Origin: Carposina sasakii
Lineage: Eukaryota > Arthropoda > Insecta > Lepidoptera > Carposinidae
DNA length: 64,000 bases
Reading direction: 5' to 3'
Assembly (NCBI GenBank): GCA_014607495.2
Contig: CP053148.1
Location: 17,794,001-17,858,000 of the forward strand
The position numbers and the translations under genes are program-made. Of the stretch, positions 24,637-36,729 are shown piece by piece. The stretch's first letter is position 1, and the number at the start of each line of letters is the position of its first letter. The notes beneath the pieces are model-generated. The model was given only the letters and a program-made list of their open reading frames with translations. It did no database searches and was not told the origin of the DNA.

Positions 24637-25000
24637 TTTTGCGTGTATATATTTACTTATGGAACAGAACTTGCATAAAGGTCATGTTTATGGTCATGGT
24701 TATATGATAAGCGTGTGTTAAAAATGGAGTTTTATAAATTTCAGTACAGGAAATATTAAAATTTTGTAAAAAATCGAAAAAATGGAAAAATATACACAGA
24801 GTTTCAGTTAAGTGTCAAACTGACATTTTTTATTCTATTTCAGTCTATTTCACATTCTCCAGGAGTCTGAACATTTTTGCACTCGGCTTTTGTTGTTCGG
24901 TTTCATAATTGTACGTATTATTTATATAAAACCAAATCGATATTTATTTATATAATACCAATGTAAACATAGTGTTAAAGTATCCTTTGCAGCTAGTAAT
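24637..25000 (-). promoter_or_regulatory. Upstream region of the DRC11-like gene
   Basis: About 360 bp of AT-rich sequence directly upstream of the start codon. I looked for an RFX-type X-box (GTNRCC..RGYAAC), common near ciliary genes, and do not see a good one here. No TATA box stands out. Confidence 0.3.
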
Positions 25001-25014
25001 CGGCAAATCGGTAA

Positions 25015-25305
25015 TCGGCCGCACTCGTGTCTAATTACTCGCGAGCTCGACAATAGTCAGGGAGGCGGCGGCAAAACGCGTGGGGTCTCCCCGGCCCCGG
25101 CTGGTTACAATAAAAATGTTTTAAGTGCGCCTCCGTACGTACCATTGAGCATCGCGGCGCACGCGCTCGCTCAGTTCCGGTGACGGCGCGTGTCGGAACG
25201 CTGGCAGAGTGGTATAAGGCATAAGAGATAGCGGTGCGGGTGATATAGAAGATTATTTATTACATTTGTTTATTACTTGAATACAGTGTGGTAACAACAG
25301 ACGGG
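25015..25305 (+). promoter_or_regulatory. CpG-rich promoter-like block with possible non-coding first exon
   Basis: A sharp rise in GC and CpG (GGAGGCGGCGGCAAAACGCG, 'CATCGCGGCGCACGCGCTCG') in an AT-rich neighbourhood, with an initiator-like TCAGTT near 25173. A splice-donor-like GACGG|GTAGGT lies near 25303. This could be the promoter and 5' UTR exon of a plus-strand gene that continues beyond the exons I can recognise. Composition and one donor are the only evidence. Confidence 0.25.
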
Positions 25306-27880
25306 TAGGTTTTTTTTTAAAGATATTGCTTAGGCCATTTTAAGTTACTATCAAAGTGTCTATATGCTATTAAGTTCATATTTTTTGTGAAGTATCTCAG
25401 AAAGTCGAATATTTTAGACAATGAGTACTAAATACAATGTTCTGCAGTATGTACTAAATAATTTTTGTGTTTTCCTTCGACTAAATGAGGTCGATATGTA
25501 ATGAAATCATTACATATTTGATTTCGAAACTACATAATTCTGGTGTTGTTTTGCTTTATAATGGTGTTATGAGCAGGCGCTAAGCAAAATTTTTAAATAA
25601 CATTTAGACTCGACATTAATCTTTATTAATAATTTGATTATTTTCATAAATAAATGCATAAAAATTTATTATGTATGTTATGTCTTAACAGTTAATATCG
25701 CGAATATAAGTATAAATAGGTAAACACTTGACATTTGCTTATTACTTATACCACAACCGAAACAGCGTCCAAAATGCAACGTAACAATGATTTATTTTGT
25801 ATCCCTCTCCGTATTCATTACGGGTGTAGAAATTTAAGCCATTTATTTTGTTAACTCGCTCCTGCCCTATAAAGCTGGGGAGGACACCGATAGTTTGTAA
25901 TCTTAATGTTTATTCAGATCCATGTTTTGCATAAATCTTCGATGAATATGTGATTAGGTGTTTTGGCCCTGTACCTACCAGTTATTTTGTTTGAGGATGT
26001 TGGAAGTTTGGGTTTTTGTAAGTACTTTATTACTGCATTGTTATCTGTAGTCACTCGATGTTCTACTGAAACTGCGTTGCATGCCATACCTTCTCCACTG
26101 GGTACAAGTACCTTATGATCCGACACCACCTCTCTATTTAACCTTGCTTCACTAAATATGTCGATAGTGAAAAGTTATCATTCTTCAATCTCGACCAAAT
26201 TGCTTCAGGGTTTACCATAAGCGTTTGGAAATATGCCAGTCAAATTATTGATGACTTATTTTAACTGTAGTAAGTAATCTTAATTACTGATTAGACAACG
26301 GGCCCTAAACCATATTCAGAGCGTAAAAAACGGGGGGTATGTTACTATATTTGGGTATGTTACTATATACATTCTCGAATAGACTCAATAGTTCATACTC
26401 GAAATCACATGTTTATTTATCAACATTGTATGAACATTTCTAAATTATAAAATTATTAATATTTATTCCTAAATTGTTGAGAGATTCCCCATTTTATTTG
26501 GAAAAATACACGTGTGATTTCGAGTAAAAAAGTTTACTGACTTTTTGCTGCATAAATACCAGTCCATAATATCCATAACGATCACTGGCATTCGTCAGTC
26601 GATATCGACAATCGAACACGTGGCCAATCGAGCGACTACCAACCATCCACCCACTCAGCCAGTCCCACCCACACGGTTAGCAGCGTGAAGTGGAACGAAA
26701 CGACCTAATGATAGCTCCAAAGAGTCCCCCGCATTATCATGGAACTAAGTAAAAGTAATGAAACATTCTTGAAGTTACATAGACACTAGCGACGTCGTTA
26801 TATGATTAAATAAGTTCTTTGTGCTGAGTATGCGATTTGCTCTCACGGGTGAGGACGTTTAGACAACTTCGGAAAATGATATATCATTGGAGATTTATTT
26901 GCGCCTGTTTTAGGTTGAAATAGTTGAAGTTCGCTTATTTTTGTATCAATCGAATACGGTTTTCGAACATGGCTAAGGAAATGGGATTTTTCGGCAATCA
27001 GACTACTTAACAAGTATTGTTTTTTGGGAAATGCAATGAGACGTTATACCTTATAATAAAACTAGCGGATGCCTACGACTTCGTCTGCATAAACTTTAGA
27101 ATTCCCGTTATTTACAGTTACCGTAAAAATTATGGAAAAACCTATCTTAGCGGACCCATATACGTCACAAATAGAAGCCATGGTCTAAATGTAACGTTTC
27201 TAGCTTCCGTAGTTTAGCCTCGTCGTTACATAACCAATGTGTCAGGATATTTTCGTTTACATGTATAATATCGGATACCAGATAAACAAAGTTACCCCAC
27301 AATTAGCACAAAAAAAATTACCACGCATCACATGCAACAAGATGATCTTGCCATTATATTTAATACGGAAGGAGCGCCAATTACCACGGTAACACTGGTA
27401 ACCCTAAAATGGCAGTCTATTAAGTCATGAGAAAAAATCAAAGCGCGCGGGTCACGGCTGTCACCGCAAATTTGGCGCGCATTCTGTCCGAGAGTCGCAC
27501 GCGCCGAAATTCGATGCGCGCGGTCTGTGAGACCATGCGGGGAGATAGTCCTGTGGGATGAATGTTTACGTTCCTATTGAGGGTTGCATCGTGATTTGAG
27601 GATTCGTTCAATTGGAAATTGTGTCTAAATAAACAAATAATCCTTTATTTTCGACTACTTTGTACTCGTACTGATTTTATTATTAATATAGCATATTGTT
27701 AGTTTTATAATTAACATTCTGATAATTTAACCTCTTCCGTTACTGAGTGATCGAGTGACTGACAGACAATGCACCTTACGGTGTATTTACATATGGTGTA
27801 AGAAAAATTCATAATTTGTTCCTTTGTGCAGCGTGAGGCCTATTTAATTAGTAAATTAGTGGTTTACTAATTTATTAATT
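25306..27880. other. Intergenic sequence, no gene seen
   Basis: AT-rich spacer. Holds a relative (26,380-26,550) of the MITE at 52,785 with the 'GTGATTTCGAGT' word, and a second CpG-rich patch at 27,440-27,545. No exon or RNA gene recognised. Confidence 0.5.
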
Positions 27881-27883
27881 TCT

Positions 27884-27930
27884 GTAATCCTGAGGATGCC
27901 ACGGTTGTTGGCGAAACATATGTAGATTAT
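27884..27930 (+). ncRNA. Hammerhead-ribozyme-like motif
   Basis: All core positions can be placed. Stem I is GTAATC (27884-27889) with GATTAT (27925-27930). CTGAGGA (27890-27896) fits CUGANGA. Stem II is GCCA/TGGC around a 7-nt loop, with T27897 unpaired. GAAA (27913-27916) is followed by a 2-bp stem III (AC/GT) with an ATAT loop and the GTA cleavage triplet ending at 27924. Small hammerheads with short stem III are known from Penelope-like retroelements and retrozymes. No Penelope ORF is attached here. The bulge next to stem II is a departure from the textbook motif. Confidence 0.55.
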
Positions 27931-30552
27931 TAATCTAGTTTTTGATTTCGGAATAGTGCAATGTATTGTCTTGCATGCTAGGTGCTCGGATCTGGTTTCT
28001 CGTGGCGATTGTAGTTAGTGCAAGTCCCTGTTTTCGCAGTTTTGAGTTATCAGATCCGAGGGTCAGTGGAGGCATACTCGTAGGTGGAGGGTGTAGGGCC
28101 CGGTGGTGGGCGCACCCATAGTGAATAATTTTATTGTTTACCTATTTGATCCATATTTTATAACTACATCCTGCAATGATTCTACCTGCATTCGCCAGAT
28201 TAAAAACATAACTGCGCGTGTTCAGGCACCCTTTCTGATGTACTACTTCCTGGGCACTACAGATGGTAGGTTATCTTTTCCTTCTACATTTATCTGTGGC
28301 TCTTGACGTCACGAAATAAATTTATAGCAAACAAGATATATTTATATAAATCTTAGCACATACAGATAAATAAACAATCTTCTTATGTATAAAAATAAAT
28401 TGGTCTTTGTTAGTCTTATAAAGTCTCTCTAATATATGCTAATTCGATAAATACAGCTTTGTTTAAGTACAGAAATGGCGAGCATTTTCATTCTCAATAT
28501 TTCCAAGTTTTAATATATAGTCAGTTCATCACGCAGCCCTTAGACTATCATTAAACAAAAATACTCAATTGCTCATAAACTGCCTTCAATCTCAAAGCGA
28601 GCCGACCGAAGCGTGTAGTCAAAGAGCACAATTAAAAGTTACCTTTGTGACAAAGAGGCCATCATCTCGCTTGGTAAGGCACATGGATTCAAGTGTACAA
28701 TTCTGGCAGTGATTAATATATTTCAAAGAATTTTAGTTTGATCTGAGTTAAAATTGGTGAATTTAAAATATCTATCTTTCCAATATTGAACATGTGAAAG
28801 TTTTTTATGACGCATGTTTGGATTCTCGCAAAAAATATCCAATGGATCATACTAGGCAGATTAAATCTTAATCTGCATAACTCAGGTACTTTTTTAAAAT
28901 TGATTTATTTATTATTTTATAATAAATCATAGGTGTAAGAAACAGGAACACCACTTAAACGTAGTCTGCTCATTAAAAATTGGTTACCATAGTTAAGGTC
29001 ATAATAAATTTGTCCAGGATAATAGATACCTACTCATTAAATTAATCGTTATAGTTACGAATAGGTTAGTGGTATGCAATTCTCAAGTATTCAATTACCT
29101 AGTTTCGTAATATATAATGTTTTAAGTTTATTTTTAATATTACTCCGGCTTATAGAATCCCGAGTGTCGGCAGGTAAATCATTTATTAAACGCATCAGAA
29201 TAAAGGTGCCCGTGCGCTGGCCGTAGCTATTGTGTGCGCGCTCAGTAACCATTTTACCCTGCGCCATATGCCTCGTCAATACAGGATACAAGAATTGCAC
29301 GATGCAAGGCATCAAGCAAGGTCTTGAGAATGACAGATAGATTATATAGTTCACGCGGAAAACGACTGCTAGTAGGTACTATATAGAATATAGGTATACA
29401 TCACAACTATAATAGAAATACTATCTATTACTGAAATAAATTCACGATTTGTCCAACTAAGCTGGTTATATGATTACTAAATAAATATCACTGATTCAAA
29501 TCGCGAAGGGTTCTCAAAATAAAATATCAATTTTTCATAACCTAAAATGGTCCATGACTAAACCATTGCACGCGTCGTCACATGCAACTTAATTAAGGGT
29601 CCTTGGGGCCTCGTATAATGGTGCTCGGGTTCTCGGGGCCTGAAGGACCCTAACGCATTGGCACAAAGTACCCAAATCTGCTTTGTATTGAGTTGTACAG
29701 ATACGTATAGGGCTTCAAGTGGTCATTATTAGTTCATCGTAATATGGGACTATTTGCATATTTGATTAATTTCTATATTTATTTCTATAAATTAATGACG
29801 TGGTTGTAAATCGACAATACTTATACTTATTGAAAGCTATGTATCTCTCTCTAGTGCTGAGATATTTAATAGCCATAGAAATCAAATCATCAAACAGACC
29901 CTCTATACCACAGAAACCCCTTATAAAATACTGAAAATATTTAGGTATTTTATTAAGAAGCAAAACGTAGACTAAGGTTGTTAAGAAAAGTTCAAAATAG
30001 TGATATTTGCTTGAATATGATAGGTCAGGGCACTTACTTTTACACTTCTCTATATGTGAGGGTGGGTATACCTTAGGTGGCATGGCACAAATAACACGCA
30101 CGTACTATAAACGTAACTACACGAATGTGTACGGAACACACCAAAGGCGGCCGGAAGCGAACCTTGTTCCACTAATGTGCGGCGATAGGCAGCTAAATAT
30201 ATTTATGGGCAAAATAAACTCCTTTCCCCTATTTTCGGGTAAAATACGGGCATTTAGGTAAACAAAAGGAATCGGTGGAAACTCACGAATACTGTTTTCT
30301 TATATGTTATAATTGTTTCTTGTGTTAATAAAATTAGTAAAGGCTGCAATAGGCTGCCCTTAAATCTCAAAGTTTTAACAAGCGGTTTTACTAAGTATGT
30401 GACAAAGATCAAGCAAAAATTTTGTAATAAGATATTATTTTTTAATGATTTGGTGAATCATTAAGTTAACATAATGCGCAGTTGCATCGTACATGATAGG
30501 AAAATAATGCTACGGGTAGACAAATCAATAAATTAATAAAATTATCACTCAC
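27931..30552. other. Intergenic sequence with one LINE remnant
   Basis: AT-rich spacer apart from the LINE C-terminal remnant at 29091-29354. A GGTGG-rich stretch near 28078-28120 ('GTAGGTGGAGGGTGTAGGGC') is unexplained. Confidence 0.5.
29091..29354 (-). pseudogene. Remnant of a non-LTR retrotransposon ORF2 C-terminus
   Basis: The translated frame ends with 'INDLPADTRDSISRSNIKNK' then LKTLYITKLGN and a stop. This fits the '(W)N.LP..IR.s.s...FK..LK.yL' pattern that closes many LINE reverse-transcriptase ORFs. Upstream RT motifs are absent, so at most the last ~65 residues survive. The family cannot be assigned from this piece. Confidence 0.4.
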
Positions 30553-30630
30553 CTGTACATTTGGTGGCACGTAGCGTGTCTGAGAGAGTTGACGTCGCGT
30601 AACTTTTGCCAAGCCCACTGGATAATTTAT
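30553..30630 (-). CDS. Possible 78-nt internal exon of an unidentified gene
   Basis: On the minus strand a good acceptor (TTTCTTTTCTCATGTACAG, ending at 30631) precedes the block and a good donor (CAG|GTGAGT) follows at 30552. Two frames are open. One, entered with two leading bases, matches the phase left by the exon at 36730-37091 and would give a Ser/Thr/Lys-rich stretch (..KLSSGLGKSYATSTLSDTLR..). The length is a multiple of three, so skipping would keep frame. No family recognised. A chance splice pair cannot be excluded. Confidence 0.35.
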
Positions 30631-31612
30631 CTGTACATGAGAAAAGAAAGTCATAGCTAATAACAGGGTAAGTAGGTAAGGGAAAAAAATATACCGAAAG
30701 AATATCTTGTCATTGGAAATTTACCTACGTACGAGTTTCTGTGTTGTCTATTAGAGTCGTAAGGAGCTCGTAAAGAGCATCATAGGTATTAAAATTGCAA
30801 ATAATTATGATTTATCTTGAAGTAAAAAAGTTGTTCAATTCTTATAAATTCATTAATTAAATTAATGTGATTTATTTAAATTAGGTAGGTACCTGTAACA
30901 AAACGATCAATCAATTGGGAACTCCCTCTCTCCCACGGTAAACAGACAAAAAGCCGTAATGTATCATCAAACCTTTTTCAATATGTTACCAGTTATTTTA
31001 TAAAATAAATATGTTAGGGTAGTTTTTGGTGGTCATAGCGCGCCATAAATTTAACGTTAGGGTGAGATGATCATTACTGGTGTTTCAATCGAGCAATTAA
31101 CTTTATATTGTCTGTGACTTGGTTCCCATGAAATGTGCTACGAAACACCCAACAAAATTTCGACCCCAAGTACATACGTTAGGGTTGAAGTTTGCCTCGA
31201 GGTGGCGCACTAAAAGCGCAATGTTTATGGCATGCGCGGGCGCGTTTTCGGCGCGCGCCATATTGTAATGTTCGCGAACTTGACATGAGATATAGTGATG
31301 TCACTGTTGCATTAACGGGTCTGATTTATTTATTATTATTTTGTTTTCGCGTGAGTGCGTTTATTTGTGGAAGTAGCGATTGTTTGGGTGGAGATGGGGT
31401 CGTGTGAGCGTCCACTTATTGGCTTTAGTGTGTTATCTGTTGTTAGTTTTGAGCGTGTTTGATTTGGTGGCGTTTTAAAATCGTTTAATTGTAGTAATTT
31501 GCTTGTGCATATTTTATTTACTTTTAATGTCATTATATTACGACTGGATGGATTGAATTTATTTATTTATTATTTAAAGGATTGGACTTGCATTATATTG
31601 GATTTACATTAT
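30631..31612. other. Intergenic or intronic sequence with CpG-rich patch
   Basis: Mostly AT-rich. At 31,190-31,290 there is a dense CpG patch (GCGCGGGCGCGTTTTCGGCG) resembling a promoter by composition only. No supported exon. Confidence 0.4.
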
Positions 31613-32015
31613 ATCATCATCATCATTTACAGCCCTGAGAAGTCCACTGTTGGACATAGGCCTCCCCCAACAACCTCCACTCCGACCGGTCGGAAGCAGC
31701 CTGCATCCAACCGACGCCCGTAACCTTGGCCAGGTCATCCGTCCACCTCGCGGGTGGCCTTCCCACGCTGCGCTTGCCGATACGTGGTATCCACTCTAGA
31801 ACTTTCCGACTCCATCGGCCATCAGTTCTTCGAGCTATGTGCCCTGCCCATTGCCACTTCAGCTTGCTGGACCGTTCAGCTATGTCGGTGATCTTTGTAC
31901 GTCTGCGGATCTCCTCATTTCTGATTCGATCACGCAGAGAGATCCCAAGCATAGCTCTCTCCATCGCTCGCTGTGCGATCCTGAGCTTTTTTATGAGGCA
32001 TTCATTACATCGCAT
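31613..32015 (-). pseudogene. RTE-type LINE ORF2 C-terminal remnant
   Basis: The minus-strand frame of 130 codons reads '...IRRRTKITDIAERSSKLKWQ' then 'WAGHIARRTDGRWSRKVLEW', '...SVGRPPARWTDDLAKVTGVG' and 'EAYVQQWTSQGCK' stop. This is the endonuclease/RT element C-terminal tail abundant in Lepidoptera. The RT core is missing (5' truncation, as usual for LINE copies), and an ATCATCATCATCAT simple repeat marks its 3' end at 31,613. The frame itself is unbroken. Similar tails lie at 55779-55983 and 60009-60250, with an older one at 38030-38165. Confidence 0.75.
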
Positions 32016-32573
32016 ACATTATATATATTTACATTATATATTTGGGTATGACTGGAGTTCCGATTATTTAATTGAGGCATGTTCAGTTCAATTGAAATAA
32101 TCGGAACTCTTTGACAGTAAGATAAAAAAAAAACAGTTTCCAAAACGGACACCTAAATGCTCACTAAAGTATTAGATGACCAAAATATCTTTAAGTGGAA
32201 TTTTTCATAATATATGTCCGTTTCTTGTCGGTATTTAAATCTGCTAGTCGTTTAAGCATGTATATAGTTACAAGTTAAAAAACACGATTATGTACTTCCA
32301 TACAAAACAGACGTTAGGGCGCCAGCGTGACTCACTAGATTCGAGGGCGAGCGGGCAAACACCGTGAAACCGCTTTGTTTAATACATTTCATCATAATTT
32401 AATAGTAAAACACAACATCTGATCGACGCGCCGTAATTGTGATCGATGGCCGCTATGATTCGGGGATTTGATTGAAAAAATATAGGCGTGGAGTTGAGTG
32501 AGGTGATTGTTGCTATCTGTCGAGTTTGGCGAATTAGTCGTCCATGGACGGATGTTAGACAGATTTTCATCCT

Positions 32574-32790
32574 ATACGGGGTATAACAAAAAGGGTATTT
32601 TAAACGAAAAGCTTGAATATAGCCCACTATAAAAGATGCAATAAACATTCCTGAATTGTTTAGGAATTCTCCAATTATCTGAAAAAATAAATATGTGATT
32701 TCAAGTCTGAAATTTTGTTGATAGGTTCCTTTTAGTGGGCTATTTTCATAGCTTTTCGTTTAATATACGCCTTTTGTTACACCCTGTATA
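32574..32790. mobile_element. MITE with ~62-bp inverted repeats (217 bp)
   Basis: The left arm 'ATACGGGGTATAACAAAAAG...' and right arm '...GCCTTTTGTTACACCCTGTAT' are inverted copies. Shared words include 'AAACGAAAAGC' and 'TAGCCCACTA'. The centre carries 'AAATATGTGATTTCAAGT', also found at 52,785-52,989 and 26,380-26,550. Non-coding. Confidence 0.75.
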
Positions 32791-35700
32791 TGGATCGATA
32801 CATAAAATTCCATATTGTACCACATATTTTCATACAATGTCAAGCTTAATGCCTTCAATGGGATTCTCAACTAGCTAACCTGTCTTGTGCTGATGCGGGG
32901 CTTCACTAGAATACATCAGTTGTATTTTCTTCCGTGCATACGTAAAAGTCTATAAGGAAGTCGGACATTCTCTGAGGCGATAACCTAGCATAGGGGGGAC
33001 TCGTAGATGTAAGTAAATTATTAGTAACAAGTTGCATATCGCTCGGCAACATTTTATTCCGTTAAAATAATTTCAAAAGTCCACGTACGTTCCATAAATG
33101 GGTAAAACAGTTAAGCCCCATAATGAAAACAAATGGAAACAGCCCAGCCAGCCCTTTAGCAAGGAACATTATAAAAATAATCAATACACGCATATCAGCG
33201 TATTTAGCTGTGATTTATTGAGTATATTTTATAGCGATAGTATCTAAAGTACGTATAACTGTTGATGGGAGGGCTGTGCCGGTTTTTAAATTGTGCGCGA
33301 ATATTTTTAGGCGCATCTGAAAATGTCCTTTTTTTAATATTAGCTGCTTCTTGTGAACTAGTAGGTATATATTTTTAAGAGATATTCTCTTTAGGACCTA
33401 AGCACTATTTTTTATGTTTCAGTGTCGAGTATGTTTTATGTCGAAGAAATTTCGAGAGTGTTTTTCTTTAAATCTTTCCTAAACATAAATGTTTTCTTTA
33501 TCTGCATGACGTACTCGTAAGTATTCGATAAGAATGTATTTTCCGAAATTCCCACGAGAACGGGTAAAACGGGAATTCTAAAGTTTATTCGGAGAGGTCG
33601 TAGGCGTTTTCTAGTCTGTAATACAAGTCAATTATTTGGATATGTAATTAAATAATATCGTATATCAAACAGTGCCACTCTATTCCCCTTTCCACCCTAT
33701 CACCAATTCTATCACTAATCCTTACAAATCGGTATAGCAATCATTTTCATGTTAACCATTAGGATTACCGTCCACCAAACTAAACAGGGCTTTAGTCGCA
33801 ATATATAATTCTGCATACACAAGTTACGACTACATTATATGGTAACAGGCATTTTATAATATTTATTTAATGTTTCCAAAATAAAATTACGAAATATTAG
33901 GTTTAGATTATGCATGTACCATTTGATGGATTATATTGTTTAGATCCTTTGCATGGGCGTTTTGATTGCATATTTATGATTAATTTAGGTACAGTAGTGA
34001 GCTTTTTAAAAATTTCTTCAAGCAAACCAAACAACAGGTGAGGTCTTAAAAAACATATTAGTTATGCAATATGCACAAAATAACTAGTTTCTTGCTCGCT
34101 AAGCTTTTCATCACAGCAATTTCATTTGTTTAACGCCTTCTACTCGTAAGTGGACAACCACCCTAAAAGTTGCTATAAATTTTAATAGTGTATTGTATAT
34201 TATTTTTAATGATCGTTATCAGGGCGTATATGGAGTTTGAATACTGCATACTTATTTAAGTTTTAGGGAATGAGTTTTCACACTGAATGGATAAATGTAT
34301 AGGTACTTACACACCGCTAACGACGTTGCCAAACTAATCGATCGAGGCTTTTCATCGGCATCTTTCGACTGGTACCGAGGGCCAAACGATTCATAGATAA
34401 CTGATCGATTTCATCCATCGACGAGAAGTTGACCGAAACGATCTTTCCTTTGTTTTTTTTTATAAGTAAAGATCTATCGGGATTTTATAATAAGTTAAAA
34501 TAACTCTCAAAAATAGATGGCGTTAGCTACATCACCTACCTAGCTCTCCCCTTTTTACCTATATTATAAGTTTTAATTTAGTTTCACATGTCCCGTTGTC
34601 TGTAACCAAATCTTGCAAGTTAAAATTTGATCCACTTACCGGTTTACGATTCGGCCGAAATTTTGCATGCATGTATAAATCGGATGACAGTACAATATTA
34701 TCATGCATGACACAGAGGTGATCTGATAATGGAGCTGGAAGGTAGCCATAGGAACTCCGTAATTAAACGACGCAGCTATTATCGACCTATAGACTCCCTA
34801 TCCCTATGGAGGAAATGGTTTGATAACTTAAAATAATCGTTGCATTGACTAGGCCCCTGTGTGACAAAAACTCGGCATCTAGAAATGTACTCAATGTCCG
34901 ATCGATGTTTGAAATGGCTCGTGAAACATTTATCGGGTATGCATATTTTTTTAAATTTTGTTTTCATTTAAACATTGAAATACTCTTTAAAACCTTCTAT
35001 AATTCCAGTACATAAACTTCAAAGCACGGCAAAGCACTAAAAATACATTAAAACTGAAAAAGAAGTCCTCCGGCACGACGGGCGACGACAAAGAGAGAAA
35101 TTTGCATTTTTTAATGAATTGTAAAAGGTTTTTTAACGGAAAAAAGTTATTGTCTATCGCCAGAGAGTTGCTTTTGTCGTATACTCGGTGTCCCAACCTC
35201 GGCCACGAACAATGGCGTCAGAAAAAAGAATACAATAATCTTTCGGCTTCAGATACTTTCGACTACTTTCGAGATCTGCGGGGCAAGCACGAACCTCTCG
35301 ATATAGACGTTTCTTTGCATCGCGCTTTGCTGCAACGCTTCCGATAAGATGGGTGCTGGCCGATGTTATGCGGTGTAACACATTTGAAACGAAGGTGTTG
35401 GAACAAATTTACTCATAAAATTACCATGTCCAGTGAGAAACTGCGCTGTGGGGTGATCAACCTCAATCCAAGGCATTTTTAAACGTTCGGATATAGACGG
35501 GAAAAATTGTACAAATCTCTGCCTTTAGTTGACGAATCCCACCTCGAAACGATCATGTAACCCGATACGGCTGTGTATCAAACTCTATGTATTACTGGAA
35601 AACTTACGAAAAAAATCTTTCTAGTTACAGTTATGTTGTATACTAGTTTTAATTCTAAGGGTAATTCAATTAAGTTGTGCGAACCAATATTGTAATGTCT

Positions 35701-36000
35701 AGTCTACTAAAGTTGAAGTTAGGCTGCTAAAATCGTAAATCTCTTGTTAAACAGTTTTCCGCATTCACTACTGCTAAATTATTTTTAAAGCCATCTGTCC
35801 CGAGATAAAGCTCTCGTTTGACAATGAGTCTACCTATAGCGCATCGTTTACGTAAACCTTCTCCAATCAGAAAAAAATCCGTTTCAGCTAAAAATGCACT
35901 TGCCTCAAAACCCTCGTTAAGCCTCACCCTCGAGGCAAGTTTCGAAATAATGAACTGGGAGATAATAAAATTTTATTTTCCCAACTATTATTTATTAAGG
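32791..36000. other. Spacer with one weak exon candidate
   Basis: AT-rich with no recognised repeat longer than short fragments. The possible plus-strand exon at 35009-35347 is described separately. The open frames at 35,727-35,927 and 35,818-36,009 overlap on opposite strands and match nothing I know. Confidence 0.45.
35009..35347 (+). CDS. Possible 3' terminal exon, unidentified
   Basis: After an acceptor-like TTCTATAATTCCAG the frame stays open for 113 codons, rich in Lys/Arg/Leu, with '..KLKKKSSGTTGDDKERN..' early and '..LHRALLQRFR' before the stop. No domain recognised, no donor-bearing upstream exon found, and open frames of this length occur by chance here. Low-confidence candidate only. 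Confidence 0.18.
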   Translation, partial: YINFKARQSTKNTLKLKKKSSGTTGDDKERNLHFLMNCKRFFNGKKLLSIARELLLSYTRCPNLGHEQWRQKKEYNNLSASDTFDYFRDLRGKHEPLDIDVSLHRALLQRFR

Positions 36001-36260
36001 TCGCGATGATCTCGAAGGCGGGGTGTGGGCGTTCGCGTCGCCATGGCAACCATGGGGCGAATTTCGCACGCCCCGTTTCGCTCCCCGAGAGAGATTGTTA
36101 TCTGCGAGATACGACTCCCCACCTTACCGTCTGCTTATACCTACAGCATCGCGACACTAAGCTAGAAGGGTTCAACTAGGAGGCTTTGTCGGGGGATAGC
36201 CGCCTTAGATCCCAGTCTTGCACGGTCGCTTTTCGCGCGGTGGCGAAAGCGCTTTTCCAC
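36001..36260. promoter_or_regulatory. CpG-rich block with an exact X-box
   Basis: GC- and CpG-rich relative to its flanks. It contains GTCGCCATGGCAAC at 36037-36050, which fits the RFX-factor X-box (two GTYNCC-like half sites with a 2-bp spacer), inside a CCATGG palindrome. A CACGTG E-box and a CCAAT core follow near 36259-36270. Regulatory function is inferred from motifs alone. Confidence 0.35.
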
Positions 36261-36729
36261 GTGAGCCAATCGATAATATTCTTTGTGAATGTCGCTATAT
36301 GTCTTGCTATCTTGTTGGAGACTATGTCTATAGAGATATATATATGTACGCTTACATTGTAAAATTCAGAAGAGCGTAAAAATTTATGTCAAAGTATTTG
36401 GTGGTGTGTGATACTGCTCAATAAAGGTCGCGCAGTATGAATAACTTTTAGCGTTCATTTTTAGTGATAATGAAATTCTAATGATAATGAAAGCAGAGTT
36501 CGTGAAATGTTTGATGAAAAGTCAACATCAATGTTTGATTTTCGATTTACACTTTTGTTTTTGTATGTTCTGAACAAACGTGGTACAAAATAAGCAATTC
36601 TACTGCAAGAGAATTCAACTGTTGACCTTTTAACGCTATTGTCAACATCCTGTGTTACACAAAGGCTGGCTAACTCATGACAGGGTTGAAGGACATCAAA
36701 TACCGAAATAAACTAAAACGAGGACTTAC

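Noticed and set aside
35727..36009. Pair of short genes on opposite strands
   Set aside because: Overlapping open frames on both strands without splice support or recognisable motifs; at most one could be real and neither is supported.
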